A DNA stretch of 64,000 bases, taken from an uncultured Saccharospirillaceae bacterium (GTDB lineage Bacteria; Pseudomonadota; Gammaproteobacteria; Pseudomonadales; Oceanobacteraceae). The translations under genes and the position numbers were made by a program. How positions within the stretch are numbered: the first letter of the stretch is position 1; each line of letters begins with the position of its first letter. Below are positions 1 to 9,800 of this stretch, one piece after another. Location: contig CANNFT010000007.1 in the NCBI GenBank assembly GCA_947503895.1, forward strand, positions 1 to 64,000, given 5' to 3'. The notes below the pieces were generated by a model. That model made no database searches and had not been told where the DNA came from. It was given only the letters and a program-made list of their open reading frames with translations.

Positions 1-3000
1 ATTTCATGACCTTGTTTCGTGTGCTCATCATCATAATAAGATGTTGATACTGAGGTACGTGGGTAATCCACTATGACGTCTTGTCCATCACCTAGATTAA
101 AGATGTAAATGTCATTGCCATAGTTACCCCATAGTTCATCATTTCCTAGCCCACCTTCGAACGTGTCATTCGAGATGATTCCGTAACCTCTCGGGTTCGT
201 CCATTGTGGTGTTTGGTAGTAAGTGTTTGTGTGGTCATATAGCTTATCGTCACCGTTACCACCAATTAGATGGTCATTTCCTTGTCCACCAATCAGGATG
301 TCATCCCCGGACTCGCCTACTAACAAGTCATCATCATTTTGACCATATAGTTTGTCATCCCCCTGACCACCGTACATTTTATCGATATCTGTTCCACCAG
401 TGAGTGTGTCTTTTTGGTCTGTTCCTGCATGAAGAACACCTACCGAAACTAACGATTCAATGTTTAATTCTGTTCCATTATTTAAAACAATAATAAATTG
501 GGCCGTGTTTTTTCGAACCCACTGAGGAATCGTGATGGTTTGTATGCCAGCATCGACCACATTGTTAATTACAAGGTCTTTATTACTTAAAGAAAACTCC
601 AACTCAGGTAGGGTTTCTACGTTTTTGAAAAACAATCGATCTTTTTCAGTTAACGATAAGGCTTCTGTAATCGTATCTGAGCCACTGTTTTCGTCGAAGA
701 TATAGAAGTCTTCGCCTGCGCCGCCATTTAAGTTATCGTTATCTTCACCACCAATTAAATGATCGGTTCCGCCATTACCATTTAATGTATCAGCACCTTT
801 ACCGCCTTCGATAGTGTCATTGCCACTGGTTCCAGTAATGGTGTCATTACCTTCCTCACTTGCAATCCTATTTATACCAATTAACGTAATACCGGTAAGA
901 TAAATATTGTCATTGCCGCTTGTACCTTGAATGATGTTATTTCCGCCATTCAGGTCAATTTCTTCAATACTGTGATAACTATTTAATACGTTAACTTGAA
1001 GTACATCATCTAACACGCCACCGGTAATTTTGTCGTAACCAGCACCACCGTTAAACGAATCAGTTCCTTGGCTACCGGAAATTCTAAATTCATCATCACC
1101 GGCGCCACCTTCTACAGTATCGTTACCGGCGCCCGCATCAATTACATCTTCAGTTGCAGAACCTTTAATAACATCATCGCCCGCTAAACCTTGAATAAGC
1201 TGAATGTTCAGTAATTCAATTTCAGAAAGGTCTAAGGTGTCATTGTTTTCCGTGCCGGAAATAATATTGTAGCCGCCTTTACCATCAATCAGTTCTACAC
1301 CGCTAATTTCAGCTAATCGCAATGTATCCGATTGTTCAGAACCAATGATTTGGTCATCACCCTCTCCACCATGAATACGATCAAAACCAATGTCCATTCC
1401 ACTAAAGGTAAAGGTATCGTTACCTAGACCACCATTTAGGGTATCGCTACCTAGATCGCCATTAATAACGTCATTACCTACAGAACCTGTAATCAAGTCG
1501 TCGCCTGCGCCACCATTAATTTGGTCAATGTTATTTAGTAAGGTTTCTGAGAAATCAAATTCATCATTACCAGACATACCACTGATTTGGTTGTAGCCGT
1601 CACCACCATCAATTTCTTCAACGCGGTTTTCACCCGTGAAGTTAGCTAACTTAATGTCGTCATCACCTCCACCAGAGACTACTTTGTCGTAGCCTGCTCC
1701 GCCATTTACAGTATCGGCATAAGCGTCGTTACCTTCGATAATGATCACATCGTTACCGTCACTACCAAAGATGACATCTTGGCCGATACCACCAATGATG
1801 ATGTCATCGCCTGCGCCAGCATTGATGGTGTCGTTACCTTCTCCTCCGTCGATTACGTCAAAATCATCAGAGCCAGTAATCGTATCGTCACTGGTATCGC
1901 CCTGTGTAACTGGTGAGATTTCACCAGGCGTAATAGCCCATTGAATACTGTCCGTTAAGAGTGATTTACCAACAGGCACACGGACCACAAATGTCTCATA
2001 GCTTTCCTGAGTTTCATGTTGCATCAATGATGGGAAAGTTAAATCCGCAGTACTCTGTAAAGACAAATCGTCAGTAACAAACATAGATGAAATTGATGCT
2101 GAACTGATTGGATTGCCACGGTTATATAATTTCGCAACAGCCGTAACATCGTTATAGACATCATTAGCGATATAAATTGGTGTTTGATTGATGATTCGAT
2201 AACCACATACAAAGTAATCTGAAGGTGGCGTATCCAAGTTGGTTAGCTGGATATCATTCATGGTGACTTGTGCGAATGCAGGGTCTGTCGACGTAATACT
2301 CTGGATATCAACGAAATAAGCTGTATCACCATCCGCATAACAATCGACAGCACCTTTCACTCTCACAATCTGAGGTACGTACCAGTTATTTTCATCAAAG
2401 CGAACAACTTTACTGGTGACAGGTTGCAATTGATCGTTAAGCAAGAATCCTTCATTGGTATTACTGCTGCGCAACTCAATATCAAGCGTACTTCCTGAAG
2501 CCAGAGGCCCGTTCAATGACAGCTCCAGCTCAGCAACAGAGCCAGCCTCATCGGTTTGTGGTTCTGTTAGCAATGTGGCTTTTACATCATTACTGGTTGG
2601 CAATTTAGTAAACGTAAACGCATTGAACTGACCAATGACATTGTCATCATCTTCAATGATGGCCGATATCTGATAGTCACCCGATTCTAATCCACCAATA
2701 AACCAGCGATAGCTATCACCATCACCGTCCAAATCTTCTTCAATGTCTCTAGCAATGAGGTTATTGCCGTTGTAGTACAGGCTGATTTTAGCGCTGTTAT
2801 CTGGGTCTTCATCTGTCCACTGGATATCAACAAAACCGCCTAGTGCAGATACATTCTGATTTGGTAAAATGAAGTCTAGCGTCGGTGCTTTGTTAACACC
2901 GGTCAGGTTCACAAAGAAATGCTGTAAGTCTGTCCAACCAGACGTTAAACCGTGCTCGTCTTGTGCTTGGGCACGCCAGTAATAGTGAGTGTAATCTTGT

Positions 3001-6000
3001 AATGTTGTATCCACTTGCCAATGCTGGAACGGCAACACGCGGCTGGCGACCAATTGAGTCATGGCTTCATCGGCATAGACTTCATAACGATACTTAATGG
3101 CATCGTTATCGATATCTGATGATGGGTTTACGATTAGGCGTGGGCGATTGGTTTGCAGCAATGCATCGTCACCAGGGTTATTAATAGTTGGTTTAGTCGG
3201 CGCTTCGTTAAATAAGTTAACGAAGAAATTGCCCTGCTGCCATAGACTACTTAGTTCACCATCGTGAGATTGCACACGCCAGAAATAACGGGTGTTATCT
3301 TCAAAGTAGTTGGTAGTCCAAGTGGTGAAATACAAAGCTTCATTCACATCACCGGAGAAAATGTGTTCAATGGCATCAAAGGTATTCACCTTATCCACTT
3401 CATAGCGATATACCAGCGGTTGATATTCAGGGTCTACCGCGTTGTAAACCGTTAACGGAATCGCTTGTGTATTACCTTCATCACCAATTCCTGGTGTTAG
3501 AATGATCGGTGCGTAAGGCGCATCATTTGCAGTACTCAGCACAAAGTTTGCCATGGGTGACTGGGTAGATAAACCATGCTCATCTGTCACAGTCGCGCGC
3601 CAGTAATACTTAAGGTTTTCACCTTGTAGCTCAACATTATTAGTCCAATGAGTTGCGCCTAGTGGCCCTTCAGGAATATCAGTGACGGAGGCAATTAACC
3701 CAGTGCCATTGGCATTACTGAATATTTCAAAGCCATAGGTTAAATAGTCACCGTCTACATCAACTGCGTTGTTTACTTCAATAACCGGAGTGCGGTCGCT
3801 GACCACCTCATTCACAACCGGGTAACTGATACGTACCTGTGTTGGCGCTTCGTTAATGGTGTTTACGAAGAAGCGGCCATTGGTCCAAGTACTGGCGATT
3901 TTCAAGGTATTATCATAAGTGATCGCGCGGGCACGCCAGTAGTAAGTCTGGTTTTCGATTAAACCAAGAGGCTCTTGGGTAAATAGATCTTGAGAAATAT
4001 CCACACTGGTTTGAGTTGGGCCAGACTCAATTTCCGAGAAGCGTTGGATCAATTGGTTCATGGCTTCATCTGCAAACACTTCAAAGGTGTAAGTCACTAC
4101 CTGATTTGCATCGTGTTCACCATTGTTAATGGTTAACTGCGGATTCGCAGTAATGACTTCTGTGCCATAGATAGGGGCTTGAATAGACGGTGCCCCAGGA
4201 ATACGAGCAGCCACTTGAGGTGGCGTGTTGTGAATGAATTCTTCTAAATCCGTAAACCCATCTTTATCAAAATCGCCGGTACCATCTCGCAACAAGTTAC
4301 CAAAATGCTGCATTTCCCACTCGTCTTTCATGCCATCGCCATCGATGTCATCCGCAGGGTTCACTTGTACATTAACGGTTTGACGAACCACATGTTGGCC
4401 ATCGCTGGCCAAGAACGTCAGAGGGTATTTACCAGCCTGACCAATTTCAGGGAACCAAGTAAACAAACCACGGCCATTGGCCTGCAATTCAAACTCAGCT
4501 CCGTTAGGTGTTTGTTCCAGCCACAATTGTGGAATAGTGCCGTTAATATCATAGGTACGAACCAAAAAGCCTATCTGACTGCCTTCGTAGGTCACTCGAT
4601 CAGAAATAAACTGAATGACAGGTGGTGTAGGAATATCTGACAAGCTACCAAAGGTTAAAGTGTAACGGTCCTTGGCACTACTATCAAAGACATGTATCCA
4701 ATACGAATATTCGGATTCGCCTTTTCCACGGGTTTTAGATAGCCAAACATTTAACTGATGTAGGATTTTACCATCGCTGCGCACGACGCGCGTCAGTTCT
4801 TTTTCACCTTGGTACGGGTCAGCAATTTTCACATAAGTCAGACCTTGAGCCGCTGGTGTACTTAGTTCACGACTGACTACTCCGCCCGCACGTTCTTGCT
4901 CTGTACCTAAAATCACATTATCAACCGTGGCCACATCACTACAGCTCACACACGGTACATTGTCTCCGCCCAGATACTCCGACTCATAAATCCGAAGAAT
5001 ACGTTCACCAGTTTCAATATCTTCGTCTTCAGCCAGGATATCAGAAACAAAATCACGGCCCGGTAAATCGACATTTACCCGTTTAATTAAATAGTGAGGG
5101 CTGTTTACTTTAAATAGAGTGGTCAGTTCACCCCCTAGTTCAGCACTGTGGGTGGCACTGGTAGAAAAGCCCATAAAGTTACCGGCCACAGGGCTTCGCA
5201 TTTCCCAGTGGGCTGATTTAATGGTTTGACCATTTAATGCACCAAAGTTTAGATTTAGCTGAGCAATTGAAGGCTGGTCATTTATAAAGCCTTTTAATAC
5301 ATCAAATTTAATGGGTAGGTTATTTTCGTTAGAAACAACCAGAGGCTTAGGCTCTTGCAGATTAAAGTTGGCGACTTCGCCCAAACCAATATTGCTTAAT
5401 CGGGTTACAAACTCATAAGGTTCAGACTGCTCAATAATAGATTCTGTTTGTGGGTCATCACCAATGACCGTTTCTGGCATAAAGTAATCAAGTTGCAACT
5501 GTGGTGGCGGAGTAACCGTAATAAAGTCCGGAGCCACATCTAATGACTGGCTGTCACCATTAAAAGTATAGCTAACATCGGCACCCACAAAATAACGCTT
5601 GCCCGATGGTAAATCACCGGCAGCACTGGCAGCCGGTACAATTAACCAGCGAATATCTGCAGATTGGCCAGAGGGTATAGTTCCCGACCCATTAATAGCA
5701 TTAACACCACGGGTAGAAGATAGACGAACAAAGAATTCAGCGGTGGTATTGCTGCTATCTGATGTGGCTAATACTGAATTACCTTCATCATCTTCGAAGG
5801 TTAACTGCACATTAAGCTGGTCTAACGACAGGGTGTCCAGCGTATTGGTAATGCGCATTTTCGCTTCGAAGGCTTGACGCTCTAGTGAAACCTCCTGAGG
5901 GATTTCAAGTTGGACAGTGGCGCAGATAAGTTCTTGGGAGTTAGAACTATTAGATGCACCAAAAAGCATGATTAAAAAAAACACCCTACAGTAAAAATAC

Positions 6001-6017
6001 AAAGTTTTCCCTGTCAT
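1..6017 (-). CDS. Giant secreted RTX calcium-binding protein with Fn3-like repeats (C-terminus beyond window)
   Basis: The gene starts at the ATG at 6017 and stays open to base 1, giving about 2005 visible codons; the C-terminus lies outside the window. Residues 1-28 form a Sec-type signal peptide (hydrophobic FFLIMLFGA, then Ser/Asn). A middle part has Ig/cadherin-like segments, then an Asp-rich DxDxDG calcium-binding motif (about 4270-4350). Next come about four tandem Fn3-like modules of roughly 105-130 residues, recognisable by repeated YYWRA and NEAPT motifs (about 2890-4240). From about 1930 to 1 the protein is a long series of RTX nonapeptides (GGxGxDxxx, such as GGAGDDLI and GGLGNDTF). 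RTX repeats fold on binding calcium outside the cell, so this is probably a surface or extracellular adhesin or matrix protein. A Sec signal is unusual, because most RTX proteins leave by a type I system. It begins about 70 bp after the lipoprotein gene at 6088-6819 on the same strand and may belong to the same transcript. RTX family certain, function unknown. Confidence 0.85.
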   Translation of the reverse strand, partial: MTGKTLYFYCRVFFLIMLFGASNSSNSQELICATVQLEIPQEVSLERQAFEAKMRITNTLDTLSLDQLNVQLTFEDDEGNSVLATSDSSNTTAEFFVRLSSTRGVNAINGSGTIPSGQSADIRWLIVPAASAAGDLPSGKRYFVGADVSYTFNGDSQSLDVAPDFITVTPPPQLQLDYFMPETVIGDDPQTESIIEQSEPYEFVTRLSNIGLGEVANFNLQEPKPLVVSNENNLPIKFDVLKGFINDQPSIAQLNLNFGALNGQTIKSAHWEMRSPVAGNFMGFSTSATHSAELGGELTTLFKVNSPHYLIKRVNVDLPGRDFVSDILAEDEDIETGERILRIYESEYLGGDNVPCVSCSDVATVDNVILGTEQERAGGVVSRELSTPAAQGLTYVKIADPYQGEKELTRVVRSDGKILHQLNVWLSKTRGKGESEYSYWIHVFDSSAKDRYTLTFGSLSDIPTPPVIQFISDRVTYEGSQIGFLVRTYDINGTIPQLWLEQTPNGAEFELQANGRGLFTWFPEIGQAGKYPLTFLASDGQHVVRQTVNVQVNPADDIDGDGMKDEWEMQHFGNLLRDGTGDFDKDGFTDLEEFIHNTPPQVAARIPGAPSIQAPIYGTEVITANPQLTINNGEHDANQVVTYTFEVFADEAMNQLIQRFSEIESGPTQTSVDISQDLFTQEPLGLIENQTYYWRARAITYDNTLKIASTWTNGRFFVNTINEAPTQVRISYPVVNEVVSDRTPVIEVNNAVDVDGDYLTYGFEIFSNANGTGLIASVTDIPEGPLGATHWTNNVELQGENLKYYWRATVTDEHGLSTQSPMANFVLSTANDAPYAPIILTPGIGDEGNTQAIPLTVYNAVDPEYQPLVYRYEVDKVNTFDAIEHIFSGDVNEALYFTTWTTNYFEDNTRYFWRVQSHDGELSSLWQQGNFFVNLFNEAPTKPTINNPGDDALLQTNRPRLIVNPSSDIDNDAIKYRYEVYADEAMTQLVASRVLPFQHWQVDTTLQDYTHYYWRAQAQDEHGLTSGWTDLQHFFVNLTGVNKAPTLDFILPNQNVSALGGFVDIQWTDEDPDNSAKISLYYNGNNLIARDIEEDLDGDGDSYRWFIGGLESGDYQISAIIEDDDNVIGQFNAFTFTKLPTSNDVKATLLTEPQTDEAGSVAELELSLNGPLASGSTLDIELRSSNTNEGFLLNDQLQPVTSKVVRFDENNWYVPQIVRVKGAVDCYADGDTAYFVDIQSITSTDPAFAQVTMNDIQLTNLDTPPSDYFVCGYRIINQTPIYIANDVYNDVTAVAKLYNRGNPISSASISSMFVTDDLSLQSTADLTFPSLMQHETQESYETFVVRVPVGKSLLTDSIQWAITPGEISPVTQGDTSDDTITGSDDFDVIDGGEGNDTINAGAGDDIIIGGIGQDVIFGSDGNDVIIIEGNDAYADTVNGGAGYDKVVSGGGDDDIKLANFTGENRVEEIDGGDGYNQISGMSGNDEFDFSETLLNNIDQINGGAGDDLITGSVGNDVINGDLGSDTLNGGLGNDTFTFSGMDIGFDRIHGGEGDDQIIGSEQSDTLRLAEISGVELIDGKGGYNIISGTENNDTLDLSEIELLNIQLIQGLAGDDVIKGSATEDVIDAGAGNDTVEGGAGDDEFRISGSQGTDSFNGGAGYDKITGGVLDDVLQVNVLNSYHSIEEIDLNGGNNIIQGTSGNDNIYLTGITLIGINRIASEEGNDTITGTSGNDTIEGGKGADTLNGNGGTDHLIGGEDNDNLNGGAGEDFYIFDENSGSDTITEALSLTEKDRLFFKNVETLPELEFSLSNKDLVINNVVDAGIQTITIPQWVRKNTAQFIIVLNNGTELNIESLVSVGVLHAGTDQKDTLTGGTDIDKMYGGQGDDKLYGQNDDDLLVGESGDDILIGGQGNDHLIGGNGDDKLYDHTNTYYQTPQWTNPRGYGIISNDTFEGGLGNDELWGNYGNDIYIFNLGDGQDVIVDYPRTSVSTSYYDDEHTKQGHE

Positions 6018-6087
6018 CACAACATCCTATTATCATTATATAGTTTCAATTTCTAGATAGCCCAAAAATAAAAAAGTGAATCCAAAT

Positions 6088-6819
6088 CTAATTAAACTCG
6101 CATTGCGAAATATCCATTTCCTTTCGACCTATGTAGCAAGATATGTCCGGCTTCAATACTCTCGATTGATAAAACCTGGGAGCGGCGAATGGGAGAGAGC
6201 AGCCCCCTCCATGCATACTCTCATCAGCACTCACTTTTAACATATGTTTGCGATCTTGACCTTCAGTGATACTTGCAAAGTACTCAATGAAGTACCAATG
6301 CCCAGAAAGCTCAAACTGAGCGACATTTAAAGCTTTCAGTTTTCTAATGCTAATATCTATAAATGTCTTGCTTCCATTAATGATCCTAATTCGATCATTA
6401 GCTTCATTTATAATGTTGAACGTTAAGCCTCCCAGGGACACTTTATCCCCAACGAGAACTAGCTCACTCTGACATTTCCATACTTGAGTTTCTTCATCTA
6501 AAAAAATATTCCTGCCACTTACTGAATCAGAAAGGCCCGGTTTGTCCTGTACATAGCTTCCAAGCCATACATCACGATAACCCTCCTTCTTAACGGACAC
6601 AGTGTTTGCATTTTTTAAAACAGTTGCCCTACCCAGACTATCAGTAAGAGACTTAGTAACTTTCCAAGTAGTAAAAATATAAGGTCGAATTTCACTTTTA
6701 ACGATAACTCCTTCTAGAGCTTGACCTTCTCTGTTCTTCACATACACAACTGTATTAGTGCACCCAAAAAGCAACTGCGTTAAAAACAAAACGATTATAA
6801 TCCTGTAATAGGCAAGCAT
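6088..6819 (-). CDS. Small lipoprotein, candidate immunity protein for the adjacent RHS protein
   Basis: 243 residues. A hydrophobic N-terminus ends in the lipobox LLFGC (Cys20), so it should be acylated; Thr at +2 would allow outer-membrane sorting. Residues about 22-75 (VVYVKNREGQALEGVIV followed by a Lys-Lys-Glu-Gly-Tyr stretch) resemble a carboxypeptidase-regulatory-like beta-sandwich. The rest is not recognised. Its ATG lies inside the last codons of the RHS gene (25-bp overlap), which implies translational coupling. A small lipoprotein coupled to a toxin-like RHS gene that ends in a lipase-like domain has the geometry of lipase effector/periplasmic immunity pairs. The immunity role is inference from position only; it could also be an unrelated accessory lipoprotein. 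Confidence 0.7.
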   Translation of the reverse strand: MLAYYRIIIVLFLTQLLFGCTNTVVYVKNREGQALEGVIVKSEIRPYIFTTWKVTKSLTDSLGRATVLKNANTVSVKKEGYRDVWLGSYVQDKPGLSDSVSGRNIFLDEETQVWKCQSELVLVGDKVSLGGLTFNIINEANDRIRIINGSKTFIDISIRKLKALNVAQFELSGHWYFIEYFASITEGQDRKHMLKVSADESMHGGGCSLPFAAPRFYQSRVLKPDISCYIGRKEMDISQCEFN

Positions 6820-9800
6820 TTATACACCATATTAATAGCATCAATTGCCTTCCACATTCCAGACACATCACCATGGTGACGGTTTAGATCTATAGATACA
6901 TCTGCAATTCCCTTCATGTCATCATCCCACTCCAAACCTGCGGCAGATATATAATCTGATAAATCCCAATCACTAATACTTAGAGGCTGAGCATTTACAT
7001 TGACCCAGTTCTCAATGTTGTTTGGTCGATTCCTATTAATAAATCCAACACCATCAAAGGTGATCAGAGAGTCAACGTTAATACCATTCTTTGCCAGTAT
7101 GTTTGCAACATCCAAGCTAGTAGTTGCCCCCCAGCTATGGGCATAAATGTTTATTTTTTCACCTGATGATGCATAGCCAGCGATATCTCTAGCAATTGCG
7201 CTTTTTTCAGACCACCCGTAGTAAGAATAGTTATTACTCATGAGATTATATTGGGCAAAATCTTCCATAATTCCAGTTGGTCCGGGAAAGCCAGCATCAG
7301 CAGCGCCACCAATAATGATATCAACTAACCCAAATGGATCAAAAGAGGTAATAGGTGTTGACTTAACGTAAGTGAATAAATTAACACCTCCTTTCAACCC
7401 AATGGGATCACTTTGAATATATCGTCCCAGACCCGGATCATAATCCCTAAAGTAGTTGTAATGGGTTTGTGTTTCACCATCAAAATACTGACCAGGGAAA
7501 CGTAGGTTATTGGTAGTGGAGCTTACTCCGACATAGGCCTTGCCAAAGCTTTCATAATCGGCGAACCAAGCTAGTGCGCCATTTTTGGCAAATAGTTTTT
7601 GTGGTGTGCCTAAGTGATCGTTCTGATAAAAGTAAATATTGCTTTTAATTGAAACCTGTTCACCTTCCATTGATTCGCGTTTGAATAATGGACGGGTCAT
7701 AAAGGTGGAGCCCGGCGTGTAATGGTATTCAGCCTGCAACACACCAGCACTGGTGTATTCACCTATCAAACCGGTTTGGTCATATAAGAAATATGTGGTG
7801 GCTCCGCTGACAGTTTTAGCAATGCGCTGACCCATGCCGTTGTATTGATATTGCACAATCGATTGCTTGGCTTGAACATCTTGCTGAGTTGAAACACTAA
7901 CTAAGCGTTCACTGGCGTCATACACATAGTGGGTATGGAATTTAGAAATGACGGCCTGCTGTTGTGCATCAATGGATTTGGTCAACTTAGTTTTGAGAAC
8001 CATTTGGCCATTGTGATTGTATTCAAACTCATAAGCTTCGTTATTTGTTTGAATATTTCCTATGGCCAGTAGTTGGTTAGTACCGCTGTACGTCCAGTTA
8101 TTAAATAAATGACTGGTTAAGCGGTTGTGCACCAAATCGTAAGAGTAAGATTCATCTTGTAGTTCTGCATTCAGGTTATTTGGATTATCTACCGTGGTGA
8201 GTCGATATAAATCATCATAGGTATATTGATGCTGACCGCGTTCGCTGTTGATGCCAGTAATATTGTTTTGAGCATCGTAACTGTAAACCGCTTGAGCTTG
8301 TTGGTTGCCTGCACCATCTAACACCTCACGAGTGAATTCACGGTTTAGACCGTCGTAGTTATAGAGCTGTTTTAGACCACCGGGGAATAAAATCTGGTTT
8401 GGACGGCGACCTTGATAACCCAAGAAGCTGATTTGACCATGCTGGGGCAATACCACATTGGTAACGTTGCCATTACCGTCATATTGGTATTGATAAGTTA
8501 AGCCCTCTGGTGTGGTGTACGTGGCTTTTTTACCGCGCTTGTCATAGGTGTAAACCAAAGTTTTTGAGAATGCCCCAAAGTCGATTTCTGTTTCGATTAA
8601 CTGCCCTAGCACATTGTATTGGTAGGTTTGACGGCTTTGCCCGTCATCCATTGATTTTAATTGCCCTAGATCGTTGTAGGTGTAACTAATGGTTTTTTCG
8701 AGGGCACCGGCAACCTGTCCTACGTCGGCCTGATAATATCTGGATGCAATACGTTGGTTTGCCGCATCATAATCATGTTCAATTCGAGTACCGCTTGGTG
8801 CGGTTTCTTTTATTAGATTACCAATGCTGTCGTATTCATAGGTTCTGATTTGTTGAACACCAACCGATGGTTCACGAATTTCACTGACTTTTCTGCCATT
8901 GCGGTCATAATTGAATTTTGTGATTCTGTTTTCAGCATCGGTTACTGACAGCAAATTATTGCGACTGTCGTAAGCAAACTTTGTTACATCGCCCAATGCA
9001 CCTGTACGACTGATCAAACGGCCTAGGACATCATATTGTGAGTTGGTTTGATTATTGAGTGCATCTGTATACAGGGTTGGCTGACCATGAGAATCGTACT
9101 GCTGTTGATGCTCCTGTTGATTATCTTGCCCTTGGTGCTGCCAGCTTAGAGTTTGTTTATTTACGCGGTTTCGCTGATCATAAAATACCTTTTGCGAAAA
9201 GGTAGGAAAATCCACTTGTGACAGTAGCAACCCGTTGTAGTGGTATCGGGTTTGATTGCCATTGGCGTCTTGTACGTAACTGATTTGACCTATGCTGTTG
9301 TACTTTTGTTTTAGTGAAAAGCCTAATGGATCAATAGCGGTTACAGAGCGACCAACATCGTCATGAATGTAGTTCTGCACGGCATTGGTATTTTGAGGCC
9401 AGGATAAACTGGTGGTGCGACCACGATGATCGTATTCAGCTTTGGTGATTCGACCATTAGGAGCGATAACTTCAATGCGCTGACCAATTTTATTGTATTT
9501 GGCAGAGTAGATTCTATTGAGCGGGCCTTTAACGGATAGCAAGTTCCCTACTGCGTCTAAAGTGTACAGCCATTTGTAGTTTTTAGGATTGGTGACACTG
9601 GTAACACGGCCTTGTACATTGTGAGAATAGGTTGTGATATTACCTAAAGGATCGGTAACTGTTTGACGATTGCCTTTATCGTCGTAACCAAACTGATAAG
9701 AGGCAGTTTGAGTCTCTGCATCACCTTGGTAAGTAATGCGCGTCAATTGACCGTATTCGTCATGTGCATAGTTGGCGATACGCTCTAATGTCGTTCCCAC

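Noticed and set aside
1390..1944. Plus-strand frames across the RTX region (Pro/Ser-rich)
   Set aside because: Antisense of the GGxGxD repeats; the minus frame is continuous and has clear RTX motifs.
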